A DNA stretch of 64,000 nt from Shewanella sp. MTB7. Lineage in GTDB: Bacteria > Pseudomonadota > Gammaproteobacteria > Enterobacterales > Shewanellaceae. Location of the stretch: NCBI RefSeq assembly GCF_027571385.1, contig NZ_CP085636.1, forward strand, positions 3,910,001-3,974,000, given 5' to 3'. This document shows, one piece after another, positions 63,700 through 64,000 of the stretch (its first letter is position 1; every line of letters begins with the position of its first letter). The notes below the pieces were generated by a model. That model searched no databases, was not told the origin of the DNA, and saw nothing but the letters and a program-made list of their open reading frames with translations. Made by a program: the position numbers and the translations under genes.

Positions 63700-64000
63700 A
63701 TGAAAAAAGTATTTATTGTAGGTGCTAAGCGAACGGCGCTTGGTAGTTTTGGCGGAACACTTGCTTCAGTCCCTGCTCACCAACTTGGTGGGGAAGCCAT
63801 TAAAGCAGCATTGGCACAGTCTCAAGTTTTACCAGAGTATCTTGATGAAGTGATTGTCGGTAACGTACTCAGTGCAGGTCAAGGAATGGGACCTGGTAGA
63901 CAAGCGTCTCGCTATGCGGGAGTTCCTGATACAATTCCGGCTTATACCCTCAATATGATCTGCGGCAGCGGTATGAAAGTGGTTATCGAAGCTGCGACAA
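63700..64000 (+). CDS. Acetyl-CoA acetyltransferase (thiolase), cut by window end
   Basis: The first 100 codons of a thiolase. It starts MKKVFIVGAKRTALGSFGGTL, and the acylated active-site Cys88 is in NMICGSGM. The family would run to about 390 residues, so most of it lies beyond the window. GGAAAAA stands before the ATG. With the SDR 85 bases upstream it forms a phaB–phaA-like pair, able to split acetoacetyl-CoA to two acetyl-CoA or to make it. Confidence 0.9.
   Translation, partial: MKKVFIVGAKRTALGSFGGTLASVPAHQLGGEAIKAALAQSQVLPEYLDEVIVGNVLSAGQGMGPGRQASRYAGVPDTIPAYTLNMICGSGMKVVIEAAT

Overview
The window looks like a chromosome segment of a marine gammaproteobacterium of the Shewanella type. 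The evidence is gene content and order: a DUF3450–TtpC–ExbB–ExbD–TonB–TPR (TonB2-type) operon, several large TonB-dependent receptors with near-identical signal peptides, sbcDC, avtA, polB, rraB and an AT-rich base composition. No rRNA, tRNA, CRISPR array, intact insertion sequence or prophage was seen.

Layout. 0–12 kb is mostly housekeeping: a hypothetical protein, a frameshifted CheY-like receiver, a patatin (RssA-like), a DEAD-box helicase, a YHS lipoprotein, DUF3010, a YgjP-like metallopeptidase, an M23 endopeptidase and sbcDC. 12–15.5 kb holds a TonB-dependent receptor and a PAS-GGDEF diguanylate cyclase. 15.9–18.6 kb is a small AT-rich surface-polysaccharide block (GT2, pyruvyl transferase, GT25). 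18.8–29.3 kb holds avtA, a small helix-turn-helix protein behind a gene remnant, a TSUP/LysR divergent pair, an unusual NERD protein with two degenerate kinase domains, rraB, an S4 protein, an acetyltransferase, a parvulin, a DUF885 lipoprotein and a degenerate GGDEF protein. 29.3–34.3 kb is the TonB2 operon with a candidate Fur box. 34.9–46 kb has a small lipoprotein and three related TonB-dependent receptors in a row; the ~1.4 kb gap between the first two holds what look like decayed sequences. A porin and DNA polymerase II follow.

The most interesting part is 50.4–64 kb. A secreted lipase-box protein at 57816–58922 closely resembles PhaZ7, the Paucimonas lemoignei depolymerase that attacks amorphous poly(3-hydroxybutyrate). 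Around it lie three more alpha/beta hydrolases (one a predicted surface lipoprotein), a porin, an MFS transporter, a CoA-transferase, a MaoC-type hydratase, a FabV/TER-type enoyl reductase, a LysR regulator, an acetoacetyl-CoA-reductase-like SDR and a thiolase cut by the window end. Together they read as a locus for scavenging extracellular PHB or 3-hydroxybutyrate oligomers: outside cleavage, uptake, oligomer hydrolysis, CoA activation and entry into acetyl-CoA or butyryl-CoA metabolism. An 18-base motif found upstream of both the CoA-transferase operon and the SDR–thiolase operon, in the same orientation and at nearly the same distance, suggests shared control, possibly by the LysR protein.
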